A stretch of DNA of 60,759 nt, from the NCBI GenBank assembly GCA_035384565.1, contig DAOOIT010000039.1, positions 1-60,759 on the forward strand. The letters are read 5' to 3'. Each line of letters opens with the position of its first letter. Positions within the stretch are counted from its first letter, which is position 1. Made by a program: the position numbers and the translations under genes. The notes below the pieces were generated by a model. That model saw nothing but the letters and a program-made list of their open reading frames with translations, searched no databases and had not been told where the DNA came from. Source of the DNA: Planctomycetota bacterium. GTDB taxonomy: Bacteria; Planctomycetota; PUPC01; DSUN01. Below, in pieces: positions 51,482 to 60,057 of this stretch.

Positions 51482-54400
51482 TCAGCGGGCCGCGGCCGCC
51501 GCCGCGCGCAGCAGCGCCTGCCGCGTGGAAACCTCGGGATGGCTCGCGGCCAGCGCACGCAGGGCGTCGAGGCTGGCCGGGTCGGCCAGACGCTCGAGGG
51601 CCTCGGCCGCGGCGTGCCGCGTGTCGGGGGCGTTCTTCATTTCTCCAGCGGCTTGGAGGAGCACGGGAACTGCGCGCTTGTCGCCGATGCGGCCCAGCGC
51701 CCAGGCCACGGCCGCGCGCCAGCACGGCGTGAGGTCCTGGTGCAGGAAGAGCACGCCCGGCCCGAGAGGGTCGGGGTGGCCGGCCGCGCCCTCGGCCGGC
51801 GACTGCTCGAGCGCGGCGATGAGCGCCTCGGCCGATTGCGGGTCGGCCAGATTCCCCAGCGCCCGGGCCAGGAAGAAGCAGACCCAGTGCCTCACGGGGA
51901 GCTTGTGGACCACGGGGATGCCGTGGTCGAACTCGCGGATGATGTCCACGGGCTTGGCACGGTAGCGCTCGAGTGCGGCGCGGATGCGCGGCTCCCACTT
52001 GCGGTCGCGGCAGGCGAGGGAGAGGACTTGCGCCGCGCGGTTCTCGGGGTCGGGGCGGCCGGCCCAGGCGCCGTGGGTGCCGAAGGCGGCTTGAATCTCC
52101 TTGACGGGCTTGGCCTCGGGGTCGCCCAGGGTGGCGAGGCACGTCTCGACGACGGCCTCCTCGGCCCCGTTGCGGCGGATGACGCGGCCGGTCACCGCCT
52201 CGTAATCATCGTTATACGCGAACAGCGCGCGGTCGGGGTCGGTGGGCACTGATCGGATGAGGTGGGGCACGATGGCCGCCGCCTTGGTGGAGCCGAGGGC
52301 GTCGAGGGCCTCGATGATGAAGTAGTGGATCGGCGCGGCGTGGCAGGCGATGAGGGCGCCGTGGTCGCCGTACCAGCCGGCGTGGTGCGGGTAGTCCTTG
52401 AGTTTGGGGAACGCCTCGATGAGCGCGGCCTCGGCCTCCGGCGTGCCGATGCGGCCGAGGGCCTCGGCGCAGGCCTCGGCGAGGAACAGGTTGCCCGTGC
52501 CGGGGTCGGCCAGGCGGTTGAGGGTGTCGGCAAGGAGGCCCACCGATTCCCTGTCCTTCAGGTAGCCGAGCGCGCGGGTGGCGGCCTGAGGCGTGCGGGG
52601 ATTGGCGGGGGAGAGGGCGTTGAAGCGCGCGTTGTCGCCGTTGTGGGCCTTGCGCCATTCGGGATAGGGGTTGTTCTGGCGCTCCTTCGTCACGTAGGCG
52701 CGCAGGGCGGCGCGGGCCGCGTCGCCGCCCGTGTGGCCGAGGGCCACGGCGGCGCGGCGGACGACGTCGCGGTCTTCGCTGGCGAGGCGCTGGACGAGGT
52801 CGGCCTCGATCTTGTCCCACGGGTTGGCCTGGAGCCAGGCGCGCCAGGCCTGGGCGAGGCGGGCGCGGGAGGCCGGGCCGTCGAAGCCGCTCGGGGCGTG
52901 CGGGCCGGCATCACCTCCCGCGGATGGGATGCCCGTGGCGGAACCTCCCGCGGGTTTGGAACCCGCGGGAGGTTGGGGCTCCGCGTGGCCGGTGAGGTTT
53001 TCGAGGGCGATGTTGGCCGCCTGGGCCACGAGGGGGTCCTCATCGGTCAGCGCCGCGAGGAGGGGCGGCACGGAGTCGCGGGTGCCGCACGCGGCGAGGG
53101 CGAGGGCGGCGGCCACGCGGGCCTCGCGGCTCTCGGCCTTCAGGCACTCGGCCAGGGCGGGCGCGGCGGCGGGGTCTCTGAAAACAGCCAGCCGCTGCGC
53201 CGCGGAAATCTGGACCTCCCGCAGGTTGGGAACCTGCGGGAGGTTGGCGAGTTGCGCGATGAGCGCCGCCACTTCCTGCGGGCCGGTGGGGTCGGGCGAT
53301 TGGGGATGGCGAAGGGCAGATGGCGGACCGGGCTGGGAGCCGGGCAATGGGGGATCGGAAATGTCGCCGGCGTGGCGGTTGAGGCCGGCCACCTCGCGGT
53401 AGCGGTCGAACTGCATTTCCATGAGGCCGGTGACGGCGGCGTTGTTGCCGCGGAAGCGGTGGGGCTGGCCCTGGCCGAGGAGCTTGAGGGGCCGGGCCTG
53501 GAGGGCCTGCATCGTGGGCGCGGAGTTGGGGGCGGCGAGGCGCCGCTCGGCGTGGCAGCCGATGCAGCCGCGCGTCTCGCCCGGCCGCACGTAGATCCAC
53601 GACATCTCGTTCAGCTCCGAGCGGCCCTCGGCGTCCACCGCCTGGAAGGCGATGGCCATGTCGCCCGGCACCTCGATGGCGAACGAGCCATCGGGCGCGA
53701 GCGGCACGGTGCCCAGCTCGACGACCTCGCTGCCGGCGTGGACGATGTAGGAGTGGGAGGAACGGAGGGTCAGGCCCTTGCCGCCGAGGACGCGCAGGGC
53801 GCGCACGTGGCTCCAGCCGGCTGTGGTGTTCTTGGTGAGGCGCGCGTCCTGGCAGAAGAGCACGCCGGTGGCGGCGGCCGCCGCGTCGCCCTTGTGGGGC
53901 TTCGACTTGCCGGCGAGCACGGGGGGCCGCGGCCGCGGGCCGAGGTACACGGGGGAATGAAGGGCCATGCCCTGCGAATCGTGCAGGATCACCACGCCCC
54001 CCGTGCGGCTGTCGGGGTCGAGGATCGCGATCTTCTCGTAGCTGATGTCCTGCACCTTTCGCGTCTGCTTGCCCGCGGGCACCTCGATTTCGACGCGGCG
54101 CGCGAGGGTGCACACGAGGCGGCCGTCGGGCAGGGCGGCCACGTCGCCGGCGTCGAGGCCGAAGTGGCGGGTGCCGAAGGGCAGGCCGCCGGTGGGCCCC
54201 ACGGCGATGCCGCCGCCGGTGAGCCAGGCCACCCGGCCGTCGGGCATCGGGGCCGGGCTGCCGCAGCAGAAGGCGCGCAGCCGCCCGCCGTAGTCGGGGC
54301 CGATGTCCAGCCCGAACTCGGTGTAGCCGCCCGTGCCGTCGGGGTGGACGGCGTGGAGGAGGGTCTCGACCTTGCCGCGGTCGAAGAAGTTGTCGGAGCG

Positions 54401-55672
54401 GATGAAGAGGATGCGGCCGTCGGCCAGCACCTCGGGCTCGTTGTCGAAGATGAAGGTGGTGGTGATGGGGCGGATGCCCGAGCCGTCGGGGTTCATCACG
54501 AAGAGCGCGCGGGAGGGCGGGTTGTGATACTCCTCGAAGGTGCCGATGCGGGTGGAGGTGAAGACGATGCGGCCGTCGGGCAGCTCGGCGGGGTCAATGT
54601 CGTGGAACGGCCCGCGGGTGAGGCGCTCGGGTGTGCCGCCCGCGGCGGGCAGCCGCCAGATGCTGAAGAAGCCCTCGCCCTCGGGGACCATGGAGACGAG
54701 GATGGCCTTGCCGTCGAAGGTGACGCTGGGCGAGCCGATGGCGCCCTTGCCGGCGTCGAGCAGCACGGCGGGCTTCGCGCCGGGCCTGGCGGGCGTGAGG
54801 GCGTAGAGCTTGCGGCCGACCTTCATGGGCGCGGGCAGGTCGTGTTCGGGGAAGGTGCGGGCCTTGCGGGGGTTGAAGATCGTGACCGTGAGGCTGTCGT
54901 AGCGGCTGCCGGTGCCGCTGCGCGGGATGTAGAGCGAGCAGTCGTCGCCCACGAAGGCGAGGCCCTCGGGCCAGGGATAGTCCTCGGGCGGCACCACCTC
55001 GACCGAGGGCCGCACGGAGACGACGGGGCCGGCGGCGGCCTGCCAGTTGAGGGCCGGGGCCTTGCCCAGCTTGGGCTTGGCCACGGGCACGGCCTCGAGT
55101 TTGTCGGCGAACCTGCCCCACGGGCCGCCGCCGTAGGGCGCCACCACGTAGGCCTTCTGCCACTTGCTGTCGTCGAAGCCCGGCTGCTGCCAGTCCTTCG
55201 CCTCCCGGTCGCTCACCAGCCAGTTCTCGCCGCCGGCCAGGGCGATGGGCTGGCCGTCGGCCAGTTGCCCGCGGAGCACGAAGAGCAGGCCCGCGGGGCC
55301 GGGCGCCGTGTTGGCCGCCTCCACCGCGATCACGTTGCGCCCCGGCACGAGCAGGGGGGCGAGGTCGAAGCGGTTCGGGATGCGCCAGGCGTCGGGATTC
55401 GTCTCGCGCTGGCCGACGAATTGCCCATTGACGCTCAGGGCATACAGATTGTCCACGGCGATTGTCGCCTCAGCGGCCTTCACCTGGGCATTCTCGGGCA
55501 GCACGAGCGCGGCGCGGAAGTACCACACCCCCGCCGATGGCTCGGGCGTGTTGGCCCCGGGGTCGGGCCAGGCCCAGATCCACTGCGCCCCCTCGAAGCT
55601 GACGGACCGAGGCTCGGCGCCCAGAAGGCAGGCCGCGCCCAGGCAGAACATGGCAAACAGTATTCTCTTCAT
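51482..55672 (-). CDS. HzsA-like multidomain cytochrome with HEAT repeats
   Basis: 1396 residues from ATG 55672 (an in-frame GTG at 55678 is possible). A signal peptide, a galactose-binding-like domain, and a beta-propeller with repeats such as PDGRIVFTSTRIGTFEEY lead to the region similar to hydrazine synthase alpha subunit (RTGGVVILHDSQGM). A c-type haem site CIGCH lies near residue 700. The C-terminal half has about eight HEAT repeats (DRDVVRRAAVALGHTGGDAARAAL). Members in this phylum occur outside anammox bacteria and have unknown substrates. Two 29-nt palindromes lie in frame (52944-52972 and 53215-53243), giving PPAGSKPAGG and NLPQVPNLREV. Confidence 0.82.
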   Translation of the reverse strand: MKRILFAMFCLGAACLLGAEPRSVSFEGAQWIWAWPDPGANTPEPSAGVWYFRAALVLPENAQVKAAEATIAVDNLYALSVNGQFVGQRETNPDAWRIPNRFDLAPLLVPGRNVIAVEAANTAPGPAGLLFVLRGQLADGQPIALAGGENWLVSDREAKDWQQPGFDDSKWQKAYVVAPYGGGPWGRFADKLEAVPVAKPKLGKAPALNWQAAAGPVVSVRPSVEVVPPEDYPWPEGLAFVGDDCSLYIPRSGTGSRYDSLTVTIFNPRKARTFPEHDLPAPMKVGRKLYALTPARPGAKPAVLLDAGKGAIGSPSVTFDGKAILVSMVPEGEGFFSIWRLPAAGGTPERLTRGPFHDIDPAELPDGRIVFTSTRIGTFEEYHNPPSRALFVMNPDGSGIRPITTTFIFDNEPEVLADGRILFIRSDNFFDRGKVETLLHAVHPDGTGGYTEFGLDIGPDYGGRLRAFCCGSPAPMPDGRVAWLTGGGIAVGPTGGLPFGTRHFGLDAGDVAALPDGRLVCTLARRVEIEVPAGKQTRKVQDISYEKIAILDPDSRTGGVVILHDSQGMALHSPVYLGPRPRPPVLAGKSKPHKGDAAAAATGVLFCQDARLTKNTTAGWSHVRALRVLGGKGLTLRSSHSYIVHAGSEVVELGTVPLAPDGSFAIEVPGDMAIAFQAVDAEGRSELNEMSWIYVRPGETRGCIGCHAERRLAAPNSAPTMQALQARPLKLLGQGQPHRFRGNNAAVTGLMEMQFDRYREVAGLNRHAGDISDPPLPGSQPGPPSALRHPQSPDPTGPQEVAALIAQLANLPQVPNLREVQISAAQRLAVFRDPAAAPALAECLKAESREARVAAALALAACGTRDSVPPLLAALTDEDPLVAQAANIALENLTGHAEPQPPAGSKPAGGSATGIPSAGGDAGPHAPSGFDGPASRARLAQAWRAWLQANPWDKIEADLVQRLASEDRDVVRRAAVALGHTGGDAARAALRAYVTKERQNNPYPEWRKAHNGDNARFNALSPANPRTPQAATRALGYLKDRESVGLLADTLNRLADPGTGNLFLAEACAEALGRIGTPEAEAALIEAFPKLKDYPHHAGWYGDHGALIACHAAPIHYFIIEALDALGSTKAAAIVPHLIRSVPTDPDRALFAYNDDYEAVTGRVIRRNGAEEAVVETCLATLGDPEAKPVKEIQAAFGTHGAWAGRPDPENRAAQVLSLACRDRKWEPRIRAALERYRAKPVDIIREFDHGIPVVHKLPVRHWVCFFLARALGNLADPQSAEALIAALEQSPAEGAAGHPDPLGPGVLFLHQDLTPCWRAAVAWALGRIGDKRAVPVLLQAAGEMKNAPDTRHAAAEALERLADPASLDALRALAASHPEVSTRQALLRAAAAAAR
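52944..52972. repeat. 29-nt palindrome inside the HzsA-like gene, first copy
   Basis: 13-bp stem (CCTCCCGCGGGTT), loop TGG. Read as PPAGSKPAGG in the minus-strand gene, a different frame from the other coding copies. Confidence 0.85.
53215..53243. repeat. 29-nt palindrome inside the HzsA-like gene, second copy
   Basis: 13-bp stem (CCTCCCGCAGGTT), loop GGG. Read as NLPQVPNLREV in the minus-strand gene, the same peptide as in the plus-strand esterase. Confidence 0.85.
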
Positions 55673-55738
55673 CCCCACATGACTTCCCGTGATGCAGGCC
55701 CATGGGAACGGCGGCTGGGCGCGGATGCGCCCTCCCCC

Positions 55739-55767
55739 ACCCTACCAGCGCAGGCGCTGCGTGTCAA
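55739..55767 (-). promoter_or_regulatory. Sigma-70 promoter of the HzsA-like gene
   Basis: Perfect TTGACA (55767-55762), 17 bp, TAGGGT (55744-55739). Confidence 0.6.
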
Positions 55768-55798
55768 CTGGCGCTCAGCGGGCTGGGAACGGCGGGCG

Positions 55799-56755
55799 TC
55801 ACTTGGCGGCGTGGAGAAGCCCCTTCATCGCCTCGCCCAGGGCGTTGCCGATGAGGAAGTAGCTCTCGGCGTTGCCGAACCAGTGGTGGCCGTGGGTGAC
55901 ATTGGGCGACTCCTGGGCCGGGCGCAAGAAGGCTGCCGTGGGCACGAAGGCCACCGTGCCCTTGAACTCGGGCAGGTCGGCCACCGCCGCCTGGGCCTTG
56001 CGGAAGACCAGGTGGTCGCAGTTGCCTGTCTCGCCGATCACCACGGGCAGGTGGGGCCGCTTCAGCTCCTTGCGCACGTCCTTGATCAGATTGGCCAGGT
56101 TCTGCGTGTACTCGGGCACGGCGGGCGGGGTGCACATGTCGTTCCAGCCCTGGAACCACACGAGGCCGGCGATCTCGTAGCCCCCGCCGTCGTAGTCGGG
56201 GAAGCTCTGCTTGAGGCTGGCGAGGGCCTCGCGGAGCTCAGCGAGCATCTGGGTGTAGCACGGCCCCACCTCGCCGCCCGAGGAGGGCGGACGGAAGTCC
56301 TTGTAGAGGCTCTTCCCGCCCCAGGCGGTCTTGACGAGGAGCACCTGGTTGTCGAGGGCATTGCCGATCACGTGGCCGAACTGAAGCTCGGGCCCGAAGT
56401 GGTGCCTGCCGCCGTAGACGGCGTAGCCGATCGAGAGGGCGCCTTTCTTCAGCTCGCGGGCGGTCTTGTACCACACCCACACGTCGTCGCGCACGGCCCA
56501 CTGGCCGTCCTTGTCCTTCAGGTGGGCGTAGAGCGGCGCCTTGGCGGGGTCGCGCATCACGTGTTCGAGGTTCCCCTTGCCCCCGTTGTAGTACTTCTCG
56601 TGATCGAGATCCACCACCGCCTGGCCTTCCATGTTCGACTGGCCGGCGAGGAGGAAGACCTGGACGGGACTCTTGCCGGCCTGGCCGGCGTGGGCAGATG
56701 CAGCCAGCGCCACGGCAGCGACGAGGGCAGCACGGGGCATCTTACGCACTGTCAT
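55799..56755 (-). CDS. Sialate O-acetylesterase-like SGNH hydrolase
   Basis: 318 residues from ATG 56755 with GGAAGA upstream (an in-frame TTG lies two codons earlier). After a signal peptide (ALVAAVALAASAHA), the SASA signature VFLLAGQSNMEGQA holds the nucleophile Ser in GQSNM; VKTAWGGKSL, IAGLVWFQGWNDM and the C-terminal His region VTHGHHWFG supply the other SGNH blocks. The family removes O-acetyl groups from sialic acid or plant polysaccharides. It lies between two other secreted hydrolase-type genes. The actual ester is not determined. Confidence 0.88.
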   Translation of the reverse strand: MTVRKMPRAALVAAVALAASAHAGQAGKSPVQVFLLAGQSNMEGQAVVDLDHEKYYNGGKGNLEHVMRDPAKAPLYAHLKDKDGQWAVRDDVWVWYKTARELKKGALSIGYAVYGGRHHFGPELQFGHVIGNALDNQVLLVKTAWGGKSLYKDFRPPSSGGEVGPCYTQMLAELREALASLKQSFPDYDGGGYEIAGLVWFQGWNDMCTPPAVPEYTQNLANLIKDVRKELKRPHLPVVIGETGNCDHLVFRKAQAAVADLPEFKGTVAFVPTAAFLRPAQESPNVTHGHHWFGNAESYFLIGNALGEAMKGLLHAAK

Positions 56756-56788
56756 GGGCAATCTTCCTTTCTCTTCTCTGGCTGGGGC

Positions 56789-57523
56789 TCACGGGGTGAC
56801 CGTGTTGAGCTCGAAGTGAATGTGGCCGGTGATGGACAGGGCCGTCAGGTCGCCCTCCAGCGTGAGGCGGCGGGCCGCGGTGTCGTACTCGCCCGCGACC
56901 CGGCCCGAGAAGACCACCGACGAGCCGAACGGGATGACGATCGCGCGGGGCTCGAGGCGGACAACGTAGGGGGCCTCCACGCGGTAGTAGAGGTCCCGCG
57001 CCCCGTACGGCACGCTGGTAGTGCCCGAAGCGGCGACCTTCGCGGGCAGGCTCAGCGACAGGAAGGGCGCGGCAAGCGTGAGGTCGCGGATGCGGGTGGC
57101 CTCGCGCAGGCCCGCCTGGACCTCGGCGAGCTTGCGATGAACCGGCTGGACCCGTCCGTACCACAGACAGGCCAGCGTGGCCGCGACGAGCACGGCCAAC
57201 ACCTTGCCCCAATGCGCCCGCGCGAAGGCGAGAGCGACGCTCGGAGCGGCCGCGGCCTCTCCCGCCTCCGCGGCGGCCGCGAGCGCGGCCTCGGACGCCG
57301 GCGGCAGCGCTTCGGCAGACGGGGCCTCAGCTTGCTCTGCTGGCAGCGCGCCCGCCTCAGAGGAGGCTTCCGAAGGGGGGACGCCCTCGGGCGGCTCGCG
57401 CGGCACCTCCACTTGCCGCCCGCACACGTGGCAGCGCAGCCGCCGGCCGATGTTCGCCTCGCGCCAGTAGAACCTCCGCCCGCAGCCGGGGCACGGAAAG
57501 GTCCGCTCGTGCGGTTCAGCCAT
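56789..57523 (-). CDS. Zinc-ribbon membrane protein
   Basis: 244 residues. A double CxxC zinc ribbon at the N-terminus (CPGCGRRFYW, CHVCGRQVEV) is followed by a Glu/Ala/Pro-rich linker, one membrane helix (KVLAVLVAATLACLWYG) and a C-terminal beta-rich extracytoplasmic domain of about 110 residues ending in GDLTALSITGHIHFEL. This plan is common in this phylum and resembles the gene at 46439. No enzyme motif is seen. It is transcribed in the same direction as its neighbours with short gaps. Confidence 0.75.
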   Translation of the reverse strand: MAEPHERTFPCPGCGRRFYWREANIGRRLRCHVCGRQVEVPREPPEGVPPSEASSEAGALPAEQAEAPSAEALPPASEAALAAAAEAGEAAAAPSVALAFARAHWGKVLAVLVAATLACLWYGRVQPVHRKLAEVQAGLREATRIRDLTLAAPFLSLSLPAKVAASGTTSVPYGARDLYYRVEAPYVVRLEPRAIVIPFGSSVVFSGRVAGEYDTAARRLTLEGDLTALSITGHIHFELNTVTP

Positions 57524-57534
57524 CGGCGGTCATC

Positions 57535-59565
57535 TCACTTCGCCGGCTCGAGCTTGATGTAGTCGAGGCCGGCCATGTAGGCCTTCACGGCCTTGTCGTT
57601 GGCGCCGGTGATCTCGAGGGTGAGCGTGTGCTTGCCCTTCGTGAGGTCGTGCGCCCCCAGGTCGAGCACGCCCGTGGGGACGACGGCGTCGTTGTAGAGG
57701 TCAATCGGCTGGCCGAGCTTCTGCCCGTCGAGGTGGAGCTGCACGATGCCGTAGTCCCGGGCCTTGGTGAGCTGGGCCACGAGCTTGTAGCGGCCGTCGG
57801 CCTCGACGGGGAAGGCCAGCGTGAGCTTGTCGCCGGGCTTGGCGCCGGTCCACCACAGGTGGGCGTCGTCGCTCCAGCCGGCGCCGAAGTGGTCGAGGTC
57901 CTGGCGGCGGGCGAGGCCGCCCGTCTTCTCGGCGATCTGGAGGCGTTCGCCCTCGAGGGCACCCTTGACGCCGGTGGAGGGCGGGGGCACGTAGTAGCCG
58001 GTGCGGTCGGCCACCGGCGCTTCGTCGTAGGCATCGGTCTGCCCGGCCGCGAGGTACCAGTAGGCCACCGCGGCGTAGAGCGTGGGCTTGGTGTTGGGGT
58101 AGTACTTCTCGATGAAGGCATCGAACGAGGTCTGGAAGGGTACGTTGTCGGTGACGTGCCAGCGGTTGACGCACACGTGGCCGCGGTTGCCGCCGTCGTT
58201 GTGCGGCTGGTTGTGGTAGGCGTTGACGAAGAGGTCGGGGCAGCACCAGGCGTAGCCGAAGTAGTCCTCGGACCCGGTGCCGATGGTCGAGGGGAACTTC
58301 TCGCCGTCCACGTGGAACTTCTCGTCGCCCTCGCCCCACCAGCCGCCGCGGGGGTTCCACACGTGGAGCATCACGCCCACGTAGCGGCCGCGGCCCTGGG
58401 TCTTGAGCATCGTCCAGTCAATCGCCCTCCGCTCGGGCTCCTCGGGCAGGAAGGCGTCGCGGTGCCACTTCGCGTGGAAGCGGCCGAGCGTCTCGATGGG
58501 CTTCTTGAGGGGCGCATGGGTGACGGAGAGATTGACCGTGCGGTTGGCCGCGCCGTCGTTGACCAGCTCGATGCGCGCCTTCTTGGCGAACGGCATGTAC
58601 CACAGGCAGTACATCTCGCCGTTGGCCATGCCCAGCGGTAGCGAGCGGTACTCCTTGTAGCCGGGCGCCGAGCCGAAGAAGTCGCCCAGCGGCGACCAGA
58701 CGGCCGGCTTGGGCTCGTCGTCCCACGTGATCCGCAGGCACAGCTCGCGCAACACCTGAATGTCGTCGGGAGCCTTGGGCAGGTCGAGCTTCACGCGCAG
58801 CTCGGTGATGGCCTGGGGGCCGTCAATCTCGAGGGCCTGGGTCGCCCGGCCGGCCACCACCATCACGTCGTTTTGCTGCCTCGTGAAGCCGGGCCGCGCG
58901 CCGGCCGGGTCGGCGCCGCATTTCTCCTCGAGGAAGGCGTTGGCCTTCTCGAGCGCGGCGGTCTCCTCGGCCGACAGCGGCAGCTTGAACGTGGGCAACA
59001 CGGTGTCCTTCGGGTAGGTCGTGTAGGTGAAGTGGTAGTAGGCGCCCCAGCCCTTGTCGGCGGTGATCTTGCAGGATTTCTGGAAGGGGATGGGCACGTA
59101 GCAGTTCCAGCCGCGCGCGAGCACGTGGCAGAGGGCGGCGCAGCGGAACGGCGCCTGCTTGCCATCGAAGTAATTGCGGAAGGGCAGGTCAATGGCCGGT
59201 TCCGCCGCGCCGTCGAGGAACACGCGCACGTGCCCGTCGCCCGCCTGGGCCGACCAGATGCGCCAGATGACGCCCGGCCCCTCCATCTCGGCGAACACCT
59301 CCTTGTCGCCCTCGCGGCGGATGATGCCGTTGCCATCGCCATTGGCGTCCCAGCGGACGTACTTGCCGGTCTTCTCGTCGTACTGGCTCGCGCGGTCGTA
59401 GCTCGACCACTGCTGGCACTTCTCGCCCGGGGCCGGCAGCACCGCCAGGGCCTCCAGATCGGTCAGCCGGCCGACCAGGTCGAGATACGTCCACTTCTCG
59501 CCCGCGGAGGCGATGGCCCCGCAGGCTCCCACAACCAGCCACACCGTCCGCGCCGCGGCTCTCAT
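57535..59565 (-). CDS. GH172-type (DUF2961) secreted glycosidase
   Basis: 676 residues from ATG 59565 (AGAGGAG upstream), signal peptide first. The DUF2961 core has WSSYDRASQYDEKTGKY, the jelly-roll with GPGVIWRIWSAQAGDG, and GEGDEKFHVDGEKFPSTIGTG then SEDYFGYAW, the usual GH172 acidic motif. GH172 enzymes act on alpha-D-fructofuranoside or arabinofuranoside linkages, and the fold assembles as trimers or hexamers. The C-terminus (about 560-670) is a galactose-binding-like domain (GRYKLVAQLTKARDYG). Its substrate is not given by the sequence. The promoter lies in the divergent region with the Hfq-like gene. Confidence 0.88.
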   Translation of the reverse strand: MRAAARTVWLVVGACGAIASAGEKWTYLDLVGRLTDLEALAVLPAPGEKCQQWSSYDRASQYDEKTGKYVRWDANGDGNGIIRREGDKEVFAEMEGPGVIWRIWSAQAGDGHVRVFLDGAAEPAIDLPFRNYFDGKQAPFRCAALCHVLARGWNCYVPIPFQKSCKITADKGWGAYYHFTYTTYPKDTVLPTFKLPLSAEETAALEKANAFLEEKCGADPAGARPGFTRQQNDVMVVAGRATQALEIDGPQAITELRVKLDLPKAPDDIQVLRELCLRITWDDEPKPAVWSPLGDFFGSAPGYKEYRSLPLGMANGEMYCLWYMPFAKKARIELVNDGAANRTVNLSVTHAPLKKPIETLGRFHAKWHRDAFLPEEPERRAIDWTMLKTQGRGRYVGVMLHVWNPRGGWWGEGDEKFHVDGEKFPSTIGTGSEDYFGYAWCCPDLFVNAYHNQPHNDGGNRGHVCVNRWHVTDNVPFQTSFDAFIEKYYPNTKPTLYAAVAYWYLAAGQTDAYDEAPVADRTGYYVPPPSTGVKGALEGERLQIAEKTGGLARRQDLDHFGAGWSDDAHLWWTGAKPGDKLTLAFPVEADGRYKLVAQLTKARDYGIVQLHLDGQKLGQPIDLYNDAVVPTGVLDLGAHDLTKGKHTLTLEITGANDKAVKAYMAGLDYIKLEPAK

Positions 59566-59618
59566 GCTCGTCTCCTCTGCTCTATCCCACTTGGGCATAG
59601 GATACCGGCAACGCCTCG

Positions 59619-59647
59619 ATGCTAGCGCCCCTCCCCTGCCCTGTCAA
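59619..59647 (-). promoter_or_regulatory. Sigma-70 promoter of the GH172 gene
   Basis: Perfect TTGACA (59647-59642), 17 bp, TAGCAT (59624-59619). Confidence 0.65.
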
Positions 59648-59680
59648 GGCAGTCTCCGCCCCGCCCACACGCAAAAGGGC

Positions 59681-59709
59681 TTGCAAGCAGGCTTGGGCCG
59701 TGCTAGAAT
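59681..59709 (+). promoter_or_regulatory. Sigma-70 promoter of the Hfq-like gene
   Basis: TTGCAA (59681-59686), 17 bp, TAGAAT (59704-59709); GTG start at 59773. Confidence 0.65.
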
Positions 59710-59772
59710 CTCTCCCGAGGACAGGCTCCGCCGCCCCGCGCGGCCCGGCCACTATTGCCGAGGAGTTCAGAA

Positions 59773-60057
59773 GTGGGTACCCTGCCCGCGCTGAAGGTGT
59801 TCGAAGAGGAAATCAGCCAGCTCAAGAAGCAGGTCGAAGGCATTCGCAAGAAGATGAAGGCTGCGGGGCCGGGCCCTACCTCCGCCGACATCCTGAACCG
59901 CTATATTGGCAAGAAGGCCGCCTTCGCCCTGCGCAATGGCCACGAGGTCGCCGCCACCCTGATCGAGCATGACCGCTACAACTGTCTGGTCGAGACGGGC
60001 GACGGCCAGATGGTTCTCCTGAAGCACGCGATTGACACCGTGAAGCCCCTCGAGTAA
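59773..60057 (+). CDS. hfq: Hfq-like RNA chaperone with N-terminal coiled coil
   Basis: 94 residues from GTG 59773 (GAGGAG seven bases upstream). Residues about 38-93 form an Sm-like domain: an N-terminal helix (SADILNRYIGKK), strands ending in NGHEVAATLIEHDRYNCLVE, and the Sm2 motif LLKHAIDTVKP, close to the YKHAISTV of Hfq. The first 35 residues (FEEEISQLKKQVEGIRKKM) are a likely coiled coil, whereas ordinary Hfq begins directly with the Sm helix. Hfq hexamers pair small RNAs with mRNAs. The distal-face residues differ from Escherichia coli, so RNA preference may not be the same. Confidence 0.75.
   Translation: MGTLPALKVFEEEISQLKKQVEGIRKKMKAAGPGPTSADILNRYIGKKAAFALRNGHEVAATLIEHDRYNCLVETGDGQMVLLKHAIDTVKPLE

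Noticed and set aside
52262..57562. 1766-codon plus-strand open frame.
   Set aside because: It lies opposite the HzsA-like, SASA and zinc-ribbon genes and has no recognisable domain.
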